This document shows, one piece after another, positions 8,089 through 16,426 of a stretch of DNA of 59,111 nucleotides (positions are counted from its first letter, which is position 1; each line of letters starts with the position of its first letter). This stretch comes from Kistimonas asteriae. GTDB taxonomy: Bacteria; Pseudomonadota; Gammaproteobacteria; Pseudomonadales; Endozoicomonadaceae. The DNA is taken from assembly GCF_018263925.1 (NCBI RefSeq), contig NZ_JAEVHF010000026.1, positions 1 to 59,111 on the forward strand. Direction: 5' to 3'. The notes under the pieces were generated by a model that had not been told where the DNA came from, did not search any database, and was given only the letters and a program-made list of their open reading frames with translations. A program made the translations under genes and the position numbers.

Positions 8089-8994
8089 TCAGTGAATAAG
8101 GTTGTATAATACGGTATTTGCCGTCTCTGTTTTAGCTGGCTTATAACCAATGGTTGCCACCTGCGCCCCGCGCCAATGGGCTGTGTTTTGTTCAATGGTT
8201 TGAACCAAGCGGTCGTAAACAGCCTCATCGTAACCCGCTTGGATAAACACAGGTTTAAGCTGTTTAAAATTCAGTAACATGTGGGCCATGTCAGTGCTGC
8301 TTGCCGGAAAGTAGGCTGAGGCTGAACCGGTCACATTAACTAATCCCGTTTTGACGAAATACTTTGGACTTTCATACGCTGACAGAAAGGATATATTGGT
8401 GGCCTGTTCGAGGGATGTCAGTATTGAGTGCATCATGGTATTCATGGCGCTGTCTTTGGATAAATCCGGAATGCTGGCGTCCAGCGGTAATCTGGCAGAG
8501 TCCTCTGTGATCAGCAGGCCTCCGGGTTTTAATGCGTGCACAAATTTCTGGATAACCTGTTCGCGCTCGGGGATGTGCATTAATACATTTCTGGCGAAGA
8601 TAAAGTCATAGGTGGCTTCGGAAAGATCATCGGTGACCAGATCTTGCTCAAGAACGTTGACGTTCGAATCGGGAATTTCTCGCAAGAAATGAGGCTCAAT
8701 ATCCAGGGCATCGACAGAGCCTTCTACACCCACTTTCTCTGCGAGCCAGCGTGTAATGCCTCCCAGGCCTGCGCCGGCATCTAGACAGTGCCATCCTGGT
8801 TGGATATCGGCTTTTTCCAAAATCTCAAAGGTGTAGGGGTTGGAATAGTTTTCTAAATAAGTCAGCCGTTCCCTGGCATGCTCCCAACTATTTGATAAGG
8901 AATATAGGCTGCCAGCGAAAGACAAACGGCAAAGCGATAAGCAAAGGAAGAGGGCTATAGTAAGCACCCGATATGTAGAAAGCCTCGACCACAT
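8089..8994 (-). CDS. SAM-dependent methyltransferase with a signal-peptide-like N-terminus
   Basis: A 301-residue class I methyltransferase. Motif I is CLDAGAGLGGITRWLAEKV (about residues 69-87), followed by an acidic motif II region (ALDIEPHF) and a post-motif region LMHIPEREQ. The overall layout resembles UbiE/MenG-type small-molecule methyltransferases. Residues 1-28 look like a cleavable signal peptide (positive start, Leu/Phe-rich core, LSFAGS end), which is unusual because SAM is cytosolic. No good ribosome site precedes the ATG, and a GTG at codon 10 or a later start is possible, so the export signal might not be translated. The LysR gene follows 15 bp downstream. Confidence 0.8.
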   Translation of the reverse strand: MWSRLSTYRVLTIALFLCLSLCRLSFAGSLYSLSNSWEHARERLTYLENYSNPYTFEILEKADIQPGWHCLDAGAGLGGITRWLAEKVGVEGSVDALDIEPHFLREIPDSNVNVLEQDLVTDDLSEATYDFIFARNVLMHIPEREQVIQKFVHALKPGGLLITEDSARLPLDASIPDLSKDSAMNTMMHSILTSLEQATNISFLSAYESPKYFVKTGLVNVTGSASAYFPASSTDMAHMLLNFKQLKPVFIQAGYDEAVYDRLVQTIEQNTAHWRGAQVATIGYKPAKTETANTVLYNLIH

Positions 8995-9326
8995 GATTTA
9001 AGCACCATTCGTGAATGGAAGGGTGGTGAGTGTAGACGATAGAGAGACGATTCATAATCACGCCCTCTGGCGCATAAAAAGATCCCGTACTGTTCAGGGC
9101 GTGTGAGCTTTTTGCTCAATTTTCCATACTTTATTCGATGAAACCAAAGATTAGTCCTGCAGGGATCGTTATGGTGGGGGTCATAGTCAGGAAGGCTACG
9201 CCCATCGGATACCGGAACAGACTCTTGAGTAGAATCACTTCGGTTAGCGGTTGCAGGGGAAGCGTCTATAGTTCTACGGCCCAAATATACGTTTTCTTTC
9301 TTGCCCGAGTTTTCAGAGGTGAATCA
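8995..9326. other. Non-coding stretch before the tandem dehydrogenases
   Basis: 332 bp between the divergent methyltransferase and the first SDR gene. Open frames here have no ribosome site or recognisable product. It should hold the promoters of both flanking genes, but no clear sigma-70 box pair stands out. Confidence 0.5.
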
Positions 9327-10046
9327 ATGACTAAACCCCTGGTGGTTATCACCGGTGCCAGCTCTGGTATTGGAGAGGCTGCGGCGCGTAAATTCTCGCA
9401 GGAAGGCTATCCCCTTCTATTGCTGGCGCGGCGTCTGGAGCGTATGGAGTCGCTGGGGTTGCCCAATACCCTGTGTCGGCAGGTGGATGTCACTGACCTG
9501 ATCGCTTTCAGGGCGGCGCTTGAGGAGGCGGAAGGTAAATACGGGCCGACGGATTGCCTGATTAATAATGCTGGCATCCTGCGTCTGGGGCGGATGGATA
9601 CCCAGGATCCGCAGGAATGGCAGCTGATGTTCGATACCAATGTGCAGGGATTGCTGAACGGTATACATCTTGTGCTGGCCGGCATGCGGCGCAGGCAATC
9701 GGGAACGTTGATTAACATCAGCTCAGTGGCGGGTCGCAAGACCTTTGTGAATCATGGGGGTTATTGCGGTACCAAGTTCGCGGTACATGCCATTAGCGAA
9801 GGCATTCGTGAAGAGGTGGCGGATGATAATGTCCGGGTTGTTACCATTGCGCCGGGTATCGTGGAAACGGAGATCCTCGACCACACGACCAGTGATGCTG
9901 TCCGACAGGAGTATAAGGACTGGAAAAAGGACATTGGCGGCGGCATCCGTTCAGAGGATACCGCGGAAGCGATCTGGTATGCCTATCAGCAGCCGCAGAA
10001 TGTCTGTATCCGGGAGGTGGTGCTTGCACCGACCCGTCAGCAGTAA
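9327..10046 (+). CDS. Short-chain dehydrogenase/reductase, copy 1
   Basis: A 239-residue classical SDR oxidoreductase. The nucleotide-binding motif is TGASSGIGEA (residues ~9-18), followed by NNAG (about 79-82). The catalytic triad is the Ser in NISSVAG plus YCGTK (YxxxK). The D in RQVDVTD and the Arg-rich segment after beta-2 favour NADP(H). The frame is open back to 9138, but the conserved N-terminus and GAGGTG ribosome site fix the ATG at 9327. It resembles YdfG-like 3-hydroxy-acid or serine dehydrogenases; the substrate is unknown. The next gene is a close paralogue. Confidence 0.9.
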   Translation: MTKPLVVITGASSGIGEAAARKFSQEGYPLLLLARRLERMESLGLPNTLCRQVDVTDLIAFRAALEEAEGKYGPTDCLINNAGILRLGRMDTQDPQEWQLMFDTNVQGLLNGIHLVLAGMRRRQSGTLINISSVAGRKTFVNHGGYCGTKFAVHAISEGIREEVADDNVRVVTIAPGIVETEILDHTTSDAVRQEYKDWKKDIGGGIRSEDTAEAIWYAYQQPQNVCIREVVLAPTRQQ

Positions 10047-10228
10047 TCATAAAAGAGCGTGAGGCTGGCGGATGATTGTGGAAACCCTGTTGCCTGTCTA
10101 TCCATAGGTCTGGCTTATGGTAAGCCTCAGAAATGACAATTTTATCTACCCGGTTTGAACGCCTATAGTGCCGCTCGTTACTGCACGGCGTCTGACGTGT
10201 GCAAACTCTTTTTTCAATGGGAAGCACG

Positions 10229-10951
10229 ATGAACAAACCACTGGTTGTGATTACCGGCGCCAGCTCCGGCATTGGCGAAGCCACTGCACGCAAACTGTCT
10301 GCTGAAGGGTATTCTCTGCTGTTGCTGGCGCGCAGGATTGAGCGACTGGAACGTCTGGGTTTGCCGAATACCCTGTGCCGTCAGGTGGATGTGATGGATC
10401 GTGAAAGCTTCCGTCATGCACTGGAAGAAGCCGAAGCACAGTTTGGTCCGGTGGACTGCCTGATCAACAATGCGGGTATCATGCTGCTTGGGCATGTGGA
10501 TACCCAGGATCCGGTAGAGTGGCAGCGGATGTTTGATGTGAACGTGCTCGGCCTGTTGAATGGCGTTCATCTGGTCTTGGCGGGCATGCGGGAGCGAAAA
10601 GCCGGCACTGTCATCAACATAAGCTCTATTGCGGGCCGTAAGACATTCCCCAATCATGCGGCTTATTGCGGCACCAAGTTCGCAGTGCATGCGATGGGCG
10701 AGAATATCCGGGAAGAAGTGGCTGACGACAATGTTCGTGTGATCACCATTGCCCCCGGTGCGGTGGAAACCGAATTGCTTGGTCATACCTCCAGTGATGA
10801 CATCAAGGCTGGCTACGAATCCTGGAAAGACAGCATCGGCGGCGCCATTGCACCGGACGATATCGCGGGCGCCATCAGCTTTGCCTATAACCAACCGCAG
10901 AATGTGTGTGTACGTGAGATTGTTATTGCAGCGACACGTCAGCAGCCTTGA
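10229..10951 (+). CDS. Short-chain dehydrogenase/reductase, copy 2
   Basis: A 240-residue SDR aligning with the preceding gene along its entire length with no visible gap and most residues identical (TGASSGIGEA, NNAGI, NISSIAGRKTF, YCGTKFAVHA, NVCVREIV). The pair therefore arose by tandem duplication. Differences concentrate in the loop after the active site (MGENIREEV versus ISEGIREEV) and the C-terminal substrate region. A 182-bp gap with no gene separates the copies, long enough for a separate promoter. GGAAG precedes the ATG; the frame is open back to 10199. Confidence 0.9.
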   Translation: MNKPLVVITGASSGIGEATARKLSAEGYSLLLLARRIERLERLGLPNTLCRQVDVMDRESFRHALEEAEAQFGPVDCLINNAGIMLLGHVDTQDPVEWQRMFDVNVLGLLNGVHLVLAGMRERKAGTVINISSIAGRKTFPNHAAYCGTKFAVHAMGENIREEVADDNVRVITIAPGAVETELLGHTSSDDIKAGYESWKDSIGGAIAPDDIAGAISFAYNQPQNVCVREIVIAATRQQP

Positions 10952-11165
10952 TGTTTGATAGGTATTTTTAAGTCATTCAGTGTTTCAAATAGCCGTCCAA
11001 TGACAGGGGCGGCTGTGCAATCGCATTCTCAATAATGATCGACCTCTGCCGATATCACTATTTCGCTTGTAAAGGATGGGGTTATTCAGTCACGGGAACT
11101 TTGACTGACGCATTACTGTCATACAACTAGCGAATGATTGTGATCACGTACCATGAGGTCGAGTA

Positions 11166-11330
11166 ATGAAAAGAAAAGATACGAAACACGTTGAACAAGA
11201 CGATAGCGCAAAGCAAGACAAAAAGAACGCCCACTTCTTCTCCTTCAGCGGCTTGAGACGGCGTTCATCCACAAAGCCGGGCAACGGTGATGATTCGTCC
11301 CGGGAATCGTCAAATATCCGTACCGCCTGA
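11166..11330 (+). CDS. Possible small charged protein (54 aa)
   Basis: A 54-codon frame missed by length filters. It begins with ATG 7 bases after an AGG and encodes a Lys/Arg/Asp/Ser-rich, highly hydrophilic peptide (MKRKDTKHVEQDD..., central HFFSFSGLRRRSS). No family is recognised. It lies in the 489-bp gap between the SDR pair and the Lar-like gene. Composition looks protein-like, but coding is not proven. Confidence 0.35.
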   Translation: MKRKDTKHVEQDDSAKQDKKNAHFFSFSGLRRRSSTKPGNGDDSSRESSNIRTA

Positions 11331-11440
11331 CCCCCGTTTCTCACTCCAATTCAGTCATCGGCTGCCGATAAAAAAAGACAGGTCTTTCTCTTCCTGAAGC
11401 GCCTGGCGGGTGTCTCAGGGTATCGGTAGGTCGGTGTATC

Positions 11441-11719
11441 ATGGAAATACTGCGTAAGTGCCCCTGCTGTCAGTCTGAAGCCGAGTTTGTGGATGTTCCG
11501 GTATCCGGCAGCCTGCTATGGCAGGTGACCTGCCGCCGCTGTGGTTTGTCTACCGAGCTCGATGATGATCGCATGCTTTGCCTCAAGCAATGGAACCGCC
11601 GGGAGCGGGAAGACCACCTGAAAATGGTGTTGCTCAGTCTCACCATTGGGAGTGCGTTCCTGGCGGTGATTGGTTTTGTCATCGGTATGCTGTTGGGATT
11701 GAACAGCGGTTTTTCCTGA
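11441..11719 (+). CDS. Lar-like zinc-ribbon protein with a C-terminal membrane helix
   Basis: A 92-residue protein. Residues ~5-55 match the Lar/restriction-alleviation type zinc ribbon: KCPCCQSEAEF, then WQVTCRRCGLSTEL, then a WNRR-type end (CLKQWNRRERED). Four cysteines in two CxxC pairs (C7, C10 and C33, C36, approximately) would bind zinc. A single hydrophobic helix (about 63-88) anchors the C-terminus, which is not part of phage Lar. It lies 9 bp from the end of the convergent nfsA gene. Whether it affects restriction is unknown. Confidence 0.75.
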   Translation: MEILRKCPCCQSEAEFVDVPVSGSLLWQVTCRRCGLSTELDDDRMLCLKQWNRREREDHLKMVLLSLTIGSAFLAVIGFVIGMLLGLNSGFS

Positions 11720-11728
11720 AGCCAGCCC

Positions 11729-12484
11729 CTACTTCATTTCAAAGCCCTGCTCCTGCAGGAAAGCTCGCATATGAGGGCGGGTTTTCTCAGCCATTAAGCC
11801 ACTGACCTGCTCACTCCAGCTGATATTTTTGTTCCCGCCGGTTCGGGTCTGGTAATAGTCGCGAATGGTGTCGTCATAAGCTTCCAGTGTCCCGGGATCA
11901 TCATCGGACCAGACGTCCTCTTTCATAATAATGTCAGCAGGCAGTCGGGGTTTTATTTCGGGACTCTGATCCGGATAACCCAGGCAGAGACCAAAGACAG
12001 GGTAGACCTGTTGCGGTAGTTGCAGCAGGTCGCTGACCTCGCTCGGGTTATTGCGAATACCGCCGATGTAACAGGCGCCCAGTCCCATGGCTTCCGCGGC
12101 AATCACGCAGTTCTGTGCCATCAGGGCGACATCCACGGTCGCGATAATAAACGCTTCTGTCATGCCAGCCGGCATCGTCATATTGTGCCGTTCACAACAT
12201 TGTTCCGCCCGGCGGAGATCGGCACAGAACACCAGAAATTCTGCAGCAGACGAGACATAGGGCTGACCGCCGGATAACGTCACCAGTTGTTCCCTGGCGT
12301 CGGGATTGCGTACACGAATCACGCTGCGGGCCTGAACGAAGCTTGAGGTAGCAGCGGCCTGGCCCGCATGAATGATTGCCTGCAGTTGTGTGTCGGTCAG
12401 TGGCTGGTCAGTGAATTTGCGGATGGAGCGGTGACTCCCCAACAGCTTCAGCAGACTGGCTTCGGTGGCAGGATCGTGGTGCAT
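11729..12484 (-). CDS. nfsA: Oxygen-insensitive NADPH nitroreductase (NfsA family)
   Basis: A 251-residue flavoenzyme that uses FMN and NADPH to reduce nitro compounds, quinones and similar electrophiles in the cytosol. HRSIRKFTDQPL near the N-terminus is the FMN-phosphate-binding signature, and GLGACYIGGIRNNP plus FGLCLGYPDQ are the usual mid-domain segments. The length fits E. coli NfsA (240 residues). The gene is divergent from the hemerythrin gene, and an FNR/ANR-like palindrome lies between them. Related FMN reductases (Frp/SnrA) share the fold, so the exact electron acceptor is open. Confidence 0.85.
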   Translation of the reverse strand: MHHDPATEASLLKLLGSHRSIRKFTDQPLTDTQLQAIIHAGQAAATSSFVQARSVIRVRNPDAREQLVTLSGGQPYVSSAAEFLVFCADLRRAEQCCERHNMTMPAGMTEAFIIATVDVALMAQNCVIAAEAMGLGACYIGGIRNNPSEVSDLLQLPQQVYPVFGLCLGYPDQSPEIKPRLPADIIMKEDVWSDDDPGTLEAYDDTIRDYYQTRTGGNKNISWSEQVSGLMAEKTRPHMRAFLQEQGFEMK

Positions 12485-12566
12485 AGGGTCTCCGTTATCC
12501 AGTTATCGTCTGTTCGCGGGTGATCGCGACATATTATGGCAGGGTAGTGCGGTCTTTCTCTGAGTG

Positions 12567-12580
12567 TTGACCTGTGTCAA
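12567..12580. promoter_or_regulatory. FNR/ANR-like box
   Basis: TTGAC-CTGT-GTCAA is a perfect 5-4-5 palindrome differing from the FNR/ANR consensus TTGAT-N4-ATCAA only at the innermost base of each half. It lies 123 bp before the hemerythrin gene and 83 bp before the divergent nfsA, so it could serve either. Oxygen control of an O2-binding protein would make sense; this is inferred. Confidence 0.45.
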
Positions 12581-12702
12581 TGTTTGTCCGGCTGGTTTGT
12601 CTCTAAAGTACCGGTTGCCTGCCCATAAACACAACACACCGGATGGTCGCATAGTCACATATATTTATAAGCGACACGTTCGGCATAATAGCGAGGTTAA
12701 CC

Positions 12703-13200
12703 ATGGAAAATGCCGTTGCAGACGGTCATCGGACAGATAATAAAGGGAGCAATGTGCTGATACCCTGGAATGACTCTCTCAGCGTGGGTATCCAGGAGAT
12801 TGATGAGCAGCACAAGGTGTTGGTGGATCTGCTCAACGAGCTACACCGGGCCATTACCGAGCATCATGGAAGCGATACGGCGATTGGTATCCTTGATCGA
12901 CTGGTGGAATACACCCGGATTCATTTTTCCGTTGAAGAAAGCCTGATGCGGGTACTGGATTACCCCGGCTATGAAGAACACAAGCAACACCATGAACAAC
13001 TGATTGAGCAGGTGTATGAACTCCGGGGCAAGGTCGGCGACGGCAAGCATATCAGCTTTGAACTGCTCCATTTCCTCAAATCCTGGCTGACCCGTCATAT
13101 CCTGGAAGATGACCGGGACTATGTGCCATTTTTCCTGTCCCGTGGCGTCAAGGCCAGCTACGAAAAGCGTTCCTGGCTGGATCGGATTTTTCATCGCTAA
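12703..13200 (+). CDS. Bacteriohemerythrin
   Basis: A 165-residue single-domain hemerythrin that binds O2 at a non-heme di-iron site. All ligands are visible in the usual order: H37 (DEQH), H74 and E78 (HFSVEE), H93 and H97 (EEHKQHH), H132 and D137 (RHILEDD). No signal peptide or transducer domain is fused, so it is a soluble cytosolic protein for oxygen storage, delivery or sensing. An extra ~18 polar residues precede the domain. A GAGG ribosome site lies 6 bases before the ATG. The FNR/ANR-like box upstream suggests oxygen-responsive expression. Confidence 0.92.
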   Translation: MENAVADGHRTDNKGSNVLIPWNDSLSVGIQEIDEQHKVLVDLLNELHRAITEHHGSDTAIGILDRLVEYTRIHFSVEESLMRVLDYPGYEEHKQHHEQLIEQVYELRGKVGDGKHISFELLHFLKSWLTRHILEDDRDYVPFFLSRGVKASYEKRSWLDRIFHR

Positions 13201-13329
13201 CCGCTGTATACCCGCAGGTGTGATTGTGAATGGTTATAACCGCCTGCTACTGCGCTGAGTATACTTTTCAGAAGGTGTGCCGGTTCAGGACGAGACCGGC
13301 GTTGTCTCCGCGCAGTAACAGGGATTGTT

Positions 13330-13779
13330 ATGGTGATCACACACGCTGGCAGTGGCCAGTCGCCTATTCTGGACCATGCGTTCAGGCTCTCTTCGAACAA
13401 CGAACCACTGATACTTCGGGATCATTTTAAAGGCCATGTCATCCTGATGACGTTGCTGGAACCAGAGACGGTTCAGGAACGGCTGGAGGCCCTCGAGCAG
13501 ATGTTCATGCGGTATCGTTTACGTCATTTCACCGTGGTGGGTCTTTACCCGGAAACGGTCCAGGTGGCGACCAACGTGTCTTTTCCACTCCTGAAGCTGC
13601 CCACCGGCAGTGATCATGAGCACTTTCAGACACTCACCGGTCTGGCCGGCCCTGCGGGTATGTCCGTCTGCCTGGTGAACCGCCGCGGGCATCAGGCGGC
13701 GGTGTTTCCGGATGATCCGGTACCCGGCAACAGCAAATTCATGCAAAAGCTGGAAATGCTGCTGGCTGAACACCGTTAA
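13330..13779 (+). CDS. Peroxiredoxin-fold protein without a catalytic cysteine
   Basis: A 149-residue protein whose layout follows the AhpC/TSA thioredoxin-like fold: LDHAFRLSSNN, LRDHFKGHVILMTLLEP, HFTVVGLYPETVQ, FPLLKLP, and a late strand MSVCLVNRRGHQ. Where peroxiredoxins have the P-T-x-x-C active site it has LEPETVQE with no cysteine; its only Cys (in SVCLV) is in the late strand. It is therefore unlikely to be an active peroxidase. The fold call is by eye and moderate. AGGGA lies 5 bases before the ATG. The 3' end overlaps the convergent aminotransferase by 4 bp. Confidence 0.6.
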   Translation: MVITHAGSGQSPILDHAFRLSSNNEPLILRDHFKGHVILMTLLEPETVQERLEALEQMFMRYRLRHFTVVGLYPETVQVATNVSFPLLKLPTGSDHEHFQTLTGLAGPAGMSVCLVNRRGHQAAVFPDDPVPGNSKFMQKLEMLLAEHR

Positions 13780-14915
13780 GGGGCGGGGATGACCTCGTCC
13801 AGTACCCGGATGAGGTGTTCCGTCTGCTCCCGGTTTCCCAGCGTGATACGAAGGCCCATGCGGCCCTGTTGATCGGCTTTGGGGCGTACGAGAATGTTGT
13901 GTGCCTGCAGGTGGCGGTTGACGGTGTCTGGATCTTCCGGGAACGTCCAGAGGAAGTTGGCGGCGCTGGGCCAGAACGCAATTTTCTTATCCACAAGAAA
14001 CGCTTCAAACAGCGGTTTGGAGACGGTCATCACTTCCCTGACATAGTTTTCTGTGTATTCCGGATGTGCCAGTGCCGCAGTCGCGGCGACAACGGCAAAC
14101 TGGTTGACGTCATAGGGGCCGCGGACATTGAGCAGGGCATTGATGTTCTCGGGGGAACTGATCACATAACCCAGGCGGATAGATGGTAATCCCCAGGTCT
14201 TGGAAAACGTACGGGTGACCAGCAGGTTGGGTGTGTCATTCACCTGGTCGCTGACCGTGGTTTGGGTGTATTCGAAGTAGCACTCATCCACCAGGATGGC
14301 TGCGTTCGGTGCCGCCTGGGTGATCTTAATGATAGTCTCTCGACTGACAGCGGTACCGGATGGATTGTTAGGGCTGGCAATCACAATCAGGCGTGTGGCC
14401 GGGGTGATGGCATCCATGACGGCCTGAGCGGGAAACCCTTCCCCGCGGGTGTATTGCGGCTCAATGATATTGAGATTTTCCACTTTCGCGCACTGGTAAT
14501 ACATCGCAAATGACGGGCCGGGAATGATCGCTTCATCCCCCTCACGGCAGCTGGCGCGGATGATCAGGTCAATGCCCTGGTCGGAACCGTTGGTGATCAT
14601 GACCTGGTTGCTGCTGATACCGTTATAGTCGGCGATACGTTCGGTCAGTTCGCCATAATTGGGGTACATCTGTAGCTGATCATTATTGAGATAATCCAGC
14701 AGCGCCTGACGAACCTGAGGACTAACGGGCAGGGTGCGTTCATTGAAATCCAGCAGTAAATGCTGCCCCGGATCGCGGCCTTCCAGCGGAGGGGCATAGG
14801 CACTCATGGCAGCAATATGGGATTTGAAAACACTCATGGTCTGCACCGCTTTGTTGTCATGATCGTTGTGGTCAACAGGCGGAGCCAGTATACGCAGAGT
14901 GTTTTCTTGTGTCAT
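13776..14915 (-). CDS. HisC-like PLP aminotransferase
   Basis: A 379-residue fold-type I aminotransferase of the histidinol-phosphate aminotransferase family. Visible motifs are NGSDQGIDLI (cofactor-phosphate loop), SPNNPSG, DECYFEY (pyridine-ring Asp) and SKTWGLPSIRLGY (Schiff-base Lys and downstream Arg). HisC converts imidazole-acetol phosphate to histidinol phosphate, but there is no other his gene nearby, and family members also act on aromatic amino acids. AGGGA lies 5 bases before the ATG; about 25 extra N-terminal residues precede a second possible start at MSVFKSH. It starts 41 bp after the poly-Pro gene on the same strand. Confidence 0.85.
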   Translation of the reverse strand: MTQENTLRILAPPVDHNDHDNKAVQTMSVFKSHIAAMSAYAPPLEGRDPGQHLLLDFNERTLPVSPQVRQALLDYLNNDQLQMYPNYGELTERIADYNGISSNQVMITNGSDQGIDLIIRASCREGDEAIIPGPSFAMYYQCAKVENLNIIEPQYTRGEGFPAQAVMDAITPATRLIVIASPNNPSGTAVSRETIIKITQAAPNAAILVDECYFEYTQTTVSDQVNDTPNLLVTRTFSKTWGLPSIRLGYVISSPENINALLNVRGPYDVNQFAVVAATAALAHPEYTENYVREVMTVSKPLFEAFLVDKKIAFWPSAANFLWTFPEDPDTVNRHLQAHNILVRPKADQQGRMGLRITLGNREQTEHLIRVLDEVIPAP

Positions 14916-14956
14916 TTTCCCTATGCCGGGTACCGCTGTTTCAGTAGGGAAACGTG

Positions 14957-16270
14957 TTATTGGTCCTTATCTTTTTTTGATGTTTTATTGAGCATCGTGT
15001 CGGGCTTGAAAGACTTTATAGATTCAAGAAGTTCACCCCTGGGGGTTTTGGAAGCCGTTTTTTCTCGTTCGGCTATATGTTCAGGCGAATTTGTTTCTAC
15101 CGTCGTCATGGATGATTTATCAAAAGACCGTATTTTATCCAACGTTTTATCCATAGCCCCTCTTCTCTGTTGTATCTGTTCCTCAGAATTGGTCTCTGTT
15201 TTTCGTAGTGTGCTTTTGTCGAATTTTGAAAAGTCTTCATTCAACGACTTCATGGAATGTGCATGATCCTCTGTTGCATTGGCGCCATAACGCAGTGGAG
15301 GCGATGACGCAGGTTGGCTCATGCTTTTAGATGATTGAGACTGCTGCGAATCTGGCGGTGGCGGTGGCGGAGGCGGAGGTGGAGGTGGAGGTGGAGGTGG
15401 AGGTGGCATTTCTTGTGGCGCAGGTGACGGGGGCTGATGGCCGAAGTCCGGTAATGTTGGCTCGACTGTATGAACAGATGCAGGTGCCGGATTGTTGTTT
15501 TCATCACGTAATGGCTTACCGTCATCCTCATCAACAACGGGGACTGCTTCCATCGTTACGGTAATTTCATCATCGGGCGAACGGTGTCTTTTTCTCTCTT
15601 TAAACTTTTCGCTGTTTTCTAATTCTTGAATAAGCTTACGTGAATCGGGTAACTGTCCCGTTAATTCAAGCTCGGTTGAGGAGGTCAGACTTTCTCGCCA
15701 ATGTAGCATTGTATCTACAAGTGATTTCAGAGAATGAATAACGGACGCTACTGGATTGCTTTCATTCTGCTTCTGATCAAGTAACACCTGTTTGTAGAGT
15801 GCAAGATTGTCTTTTGTTTGCGATAGTAGCTCTTCTTCTGGATGTTGTGGTAAGGCTTGTTTGACTTGTTCTATGATACCGGCGGCAAGACCGCTTGTTC
15901 TTTCTGGATCGGGGTACCTGTAAATGATTTCACCATCTTTTCTGATTATGATTTCAGTGATGCATTCTGGTGGTTCATAATCAGGGTTGCTCAGAAAATC
16001 AATATTTTCCGCTACCTTTGCCAGCCAGAGATTATTAATGTTGTCGTTTATCTGGTTGGCTAATACATCAGGATCGGGTAAACCATTGTCTGTCTTTCCG
16101 ACACTTCGCTGCTTGGCTCTTAAGCTCGCACTTGCCTTGGAGTTTGAGCTTTCTGAGATGATTGATTGCCCTTTAGTCGTGCTGATTGACCCCGCGACGC
16201 TTTCTTTTTCTTCGAATGCGTTCGAATGGGGGAGCGAAGTCAGAGAATGTCTCCCTTTGGGACCTTCCAT
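14957..16270 (-). CDS. Poly-proline protein with beta-thymosin/WH2-like repeats; candidate actin-binding effector
   Basis: A 437-residue protein. Residues 1-60 are Ser/Thr-rich, and ~65-200 form a predicted helical domain sharing VLA...WLxxV (69-86) with the 1183-residue neighbour. Residues 289-306 are 18 consecutive prolines in a Pro-rich linker. The C-terminus has FDKSTLRKTET (350-360), then FDKSSMTTVET (383-393), each followed by an NS(E/P)E.I helix start, and a degenerate SFKPDTMLNKTS (420-431). FDKS-x-L-(K/R)KTET is the actin-binding signature of beta-thymosins, and a poly-Pro tract before such repeats is the layout of bacterial actin nucleators such as VopF/VopL. There is no VopL-like C-terminal domain. 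AGGAGG is 5 bases before the ATG. Actin binding is inferred. Confidence 0.85.
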   Translation of the reverse strand: MEGPKGRHSLTSLPHSNAFEEKESVAGSISTTKGQSIISESSNSKASASLRAKQRSVGKTDNGLPDPDVLANQINDNINNLWLAKVAENIDFLSNPDYEPPECITEIIIRKDGEIIYRYPDPERTSGLAAGIIEQVKQALPQHPEEELLSQTKDNLALYKQVLLDQKQNESNPVASVIHSLKSLVDTMLHWRESLTSSTELELTGQLPDSRKLIQELENSEKFKERKRHRSPDDEITVTMEAVPVVDEDDGKPLRDENNNPAPASVHTVEPTLPDFGHQPPSPAPQEMPPPPPPPPPPPPPPPPPPDSQQSQSSKSMSQPASSPPLRYGANATEDHAHSMKSLNEDFSKFDKSTLRKTETNSEEQIQQRRGAMDKTLDKIRSFDKSSMTTVETNSPEHIAEREKTASKTPRGELLESIKSFKPDTMLNKTSKKDKDQ

Positions 16271-16363
16271 AATGCCTCCTTGTTTATTTTTTTAGTTTAG
16301 CTTTTTATTGTGTTGTAAGGATTAATAGAGGCATATTGAAATTTTTATATAAAATTATGGAAT

Positions 16364-16405
16364 AAAAAATACTAAAACCCATAGATATATTTATGGATTT
16401 TAGTA
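16364..16405 (-). terminator. Rho-independent terminator of the 1183-residue gene
   Basis: Positions 16392-16405 pair with 16370-16383 (14 bp, one mismatch). Reading on the minus strand the stem is followed by a run of six T, 22 bp after the stop of the large Ser-rich gene. Confidence 0.75.
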
Positions 16406-16426
16406 CTGTCTGTTAATTTATTTGAA

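Noticed and set aside
11357..11369. ATCGG-CTG-CCGAT hairpin next to a run of A
   Set aside because: The A/T run is on the wrong side for an intrinsic terminator in either direction.
15331..15564. Val/Glu-rich plus-strand frame over the poly-proline region
   Set aside because: It is the antisense of the Pro codons; the minus strand has the strong AGGAGG start and structured repeats.
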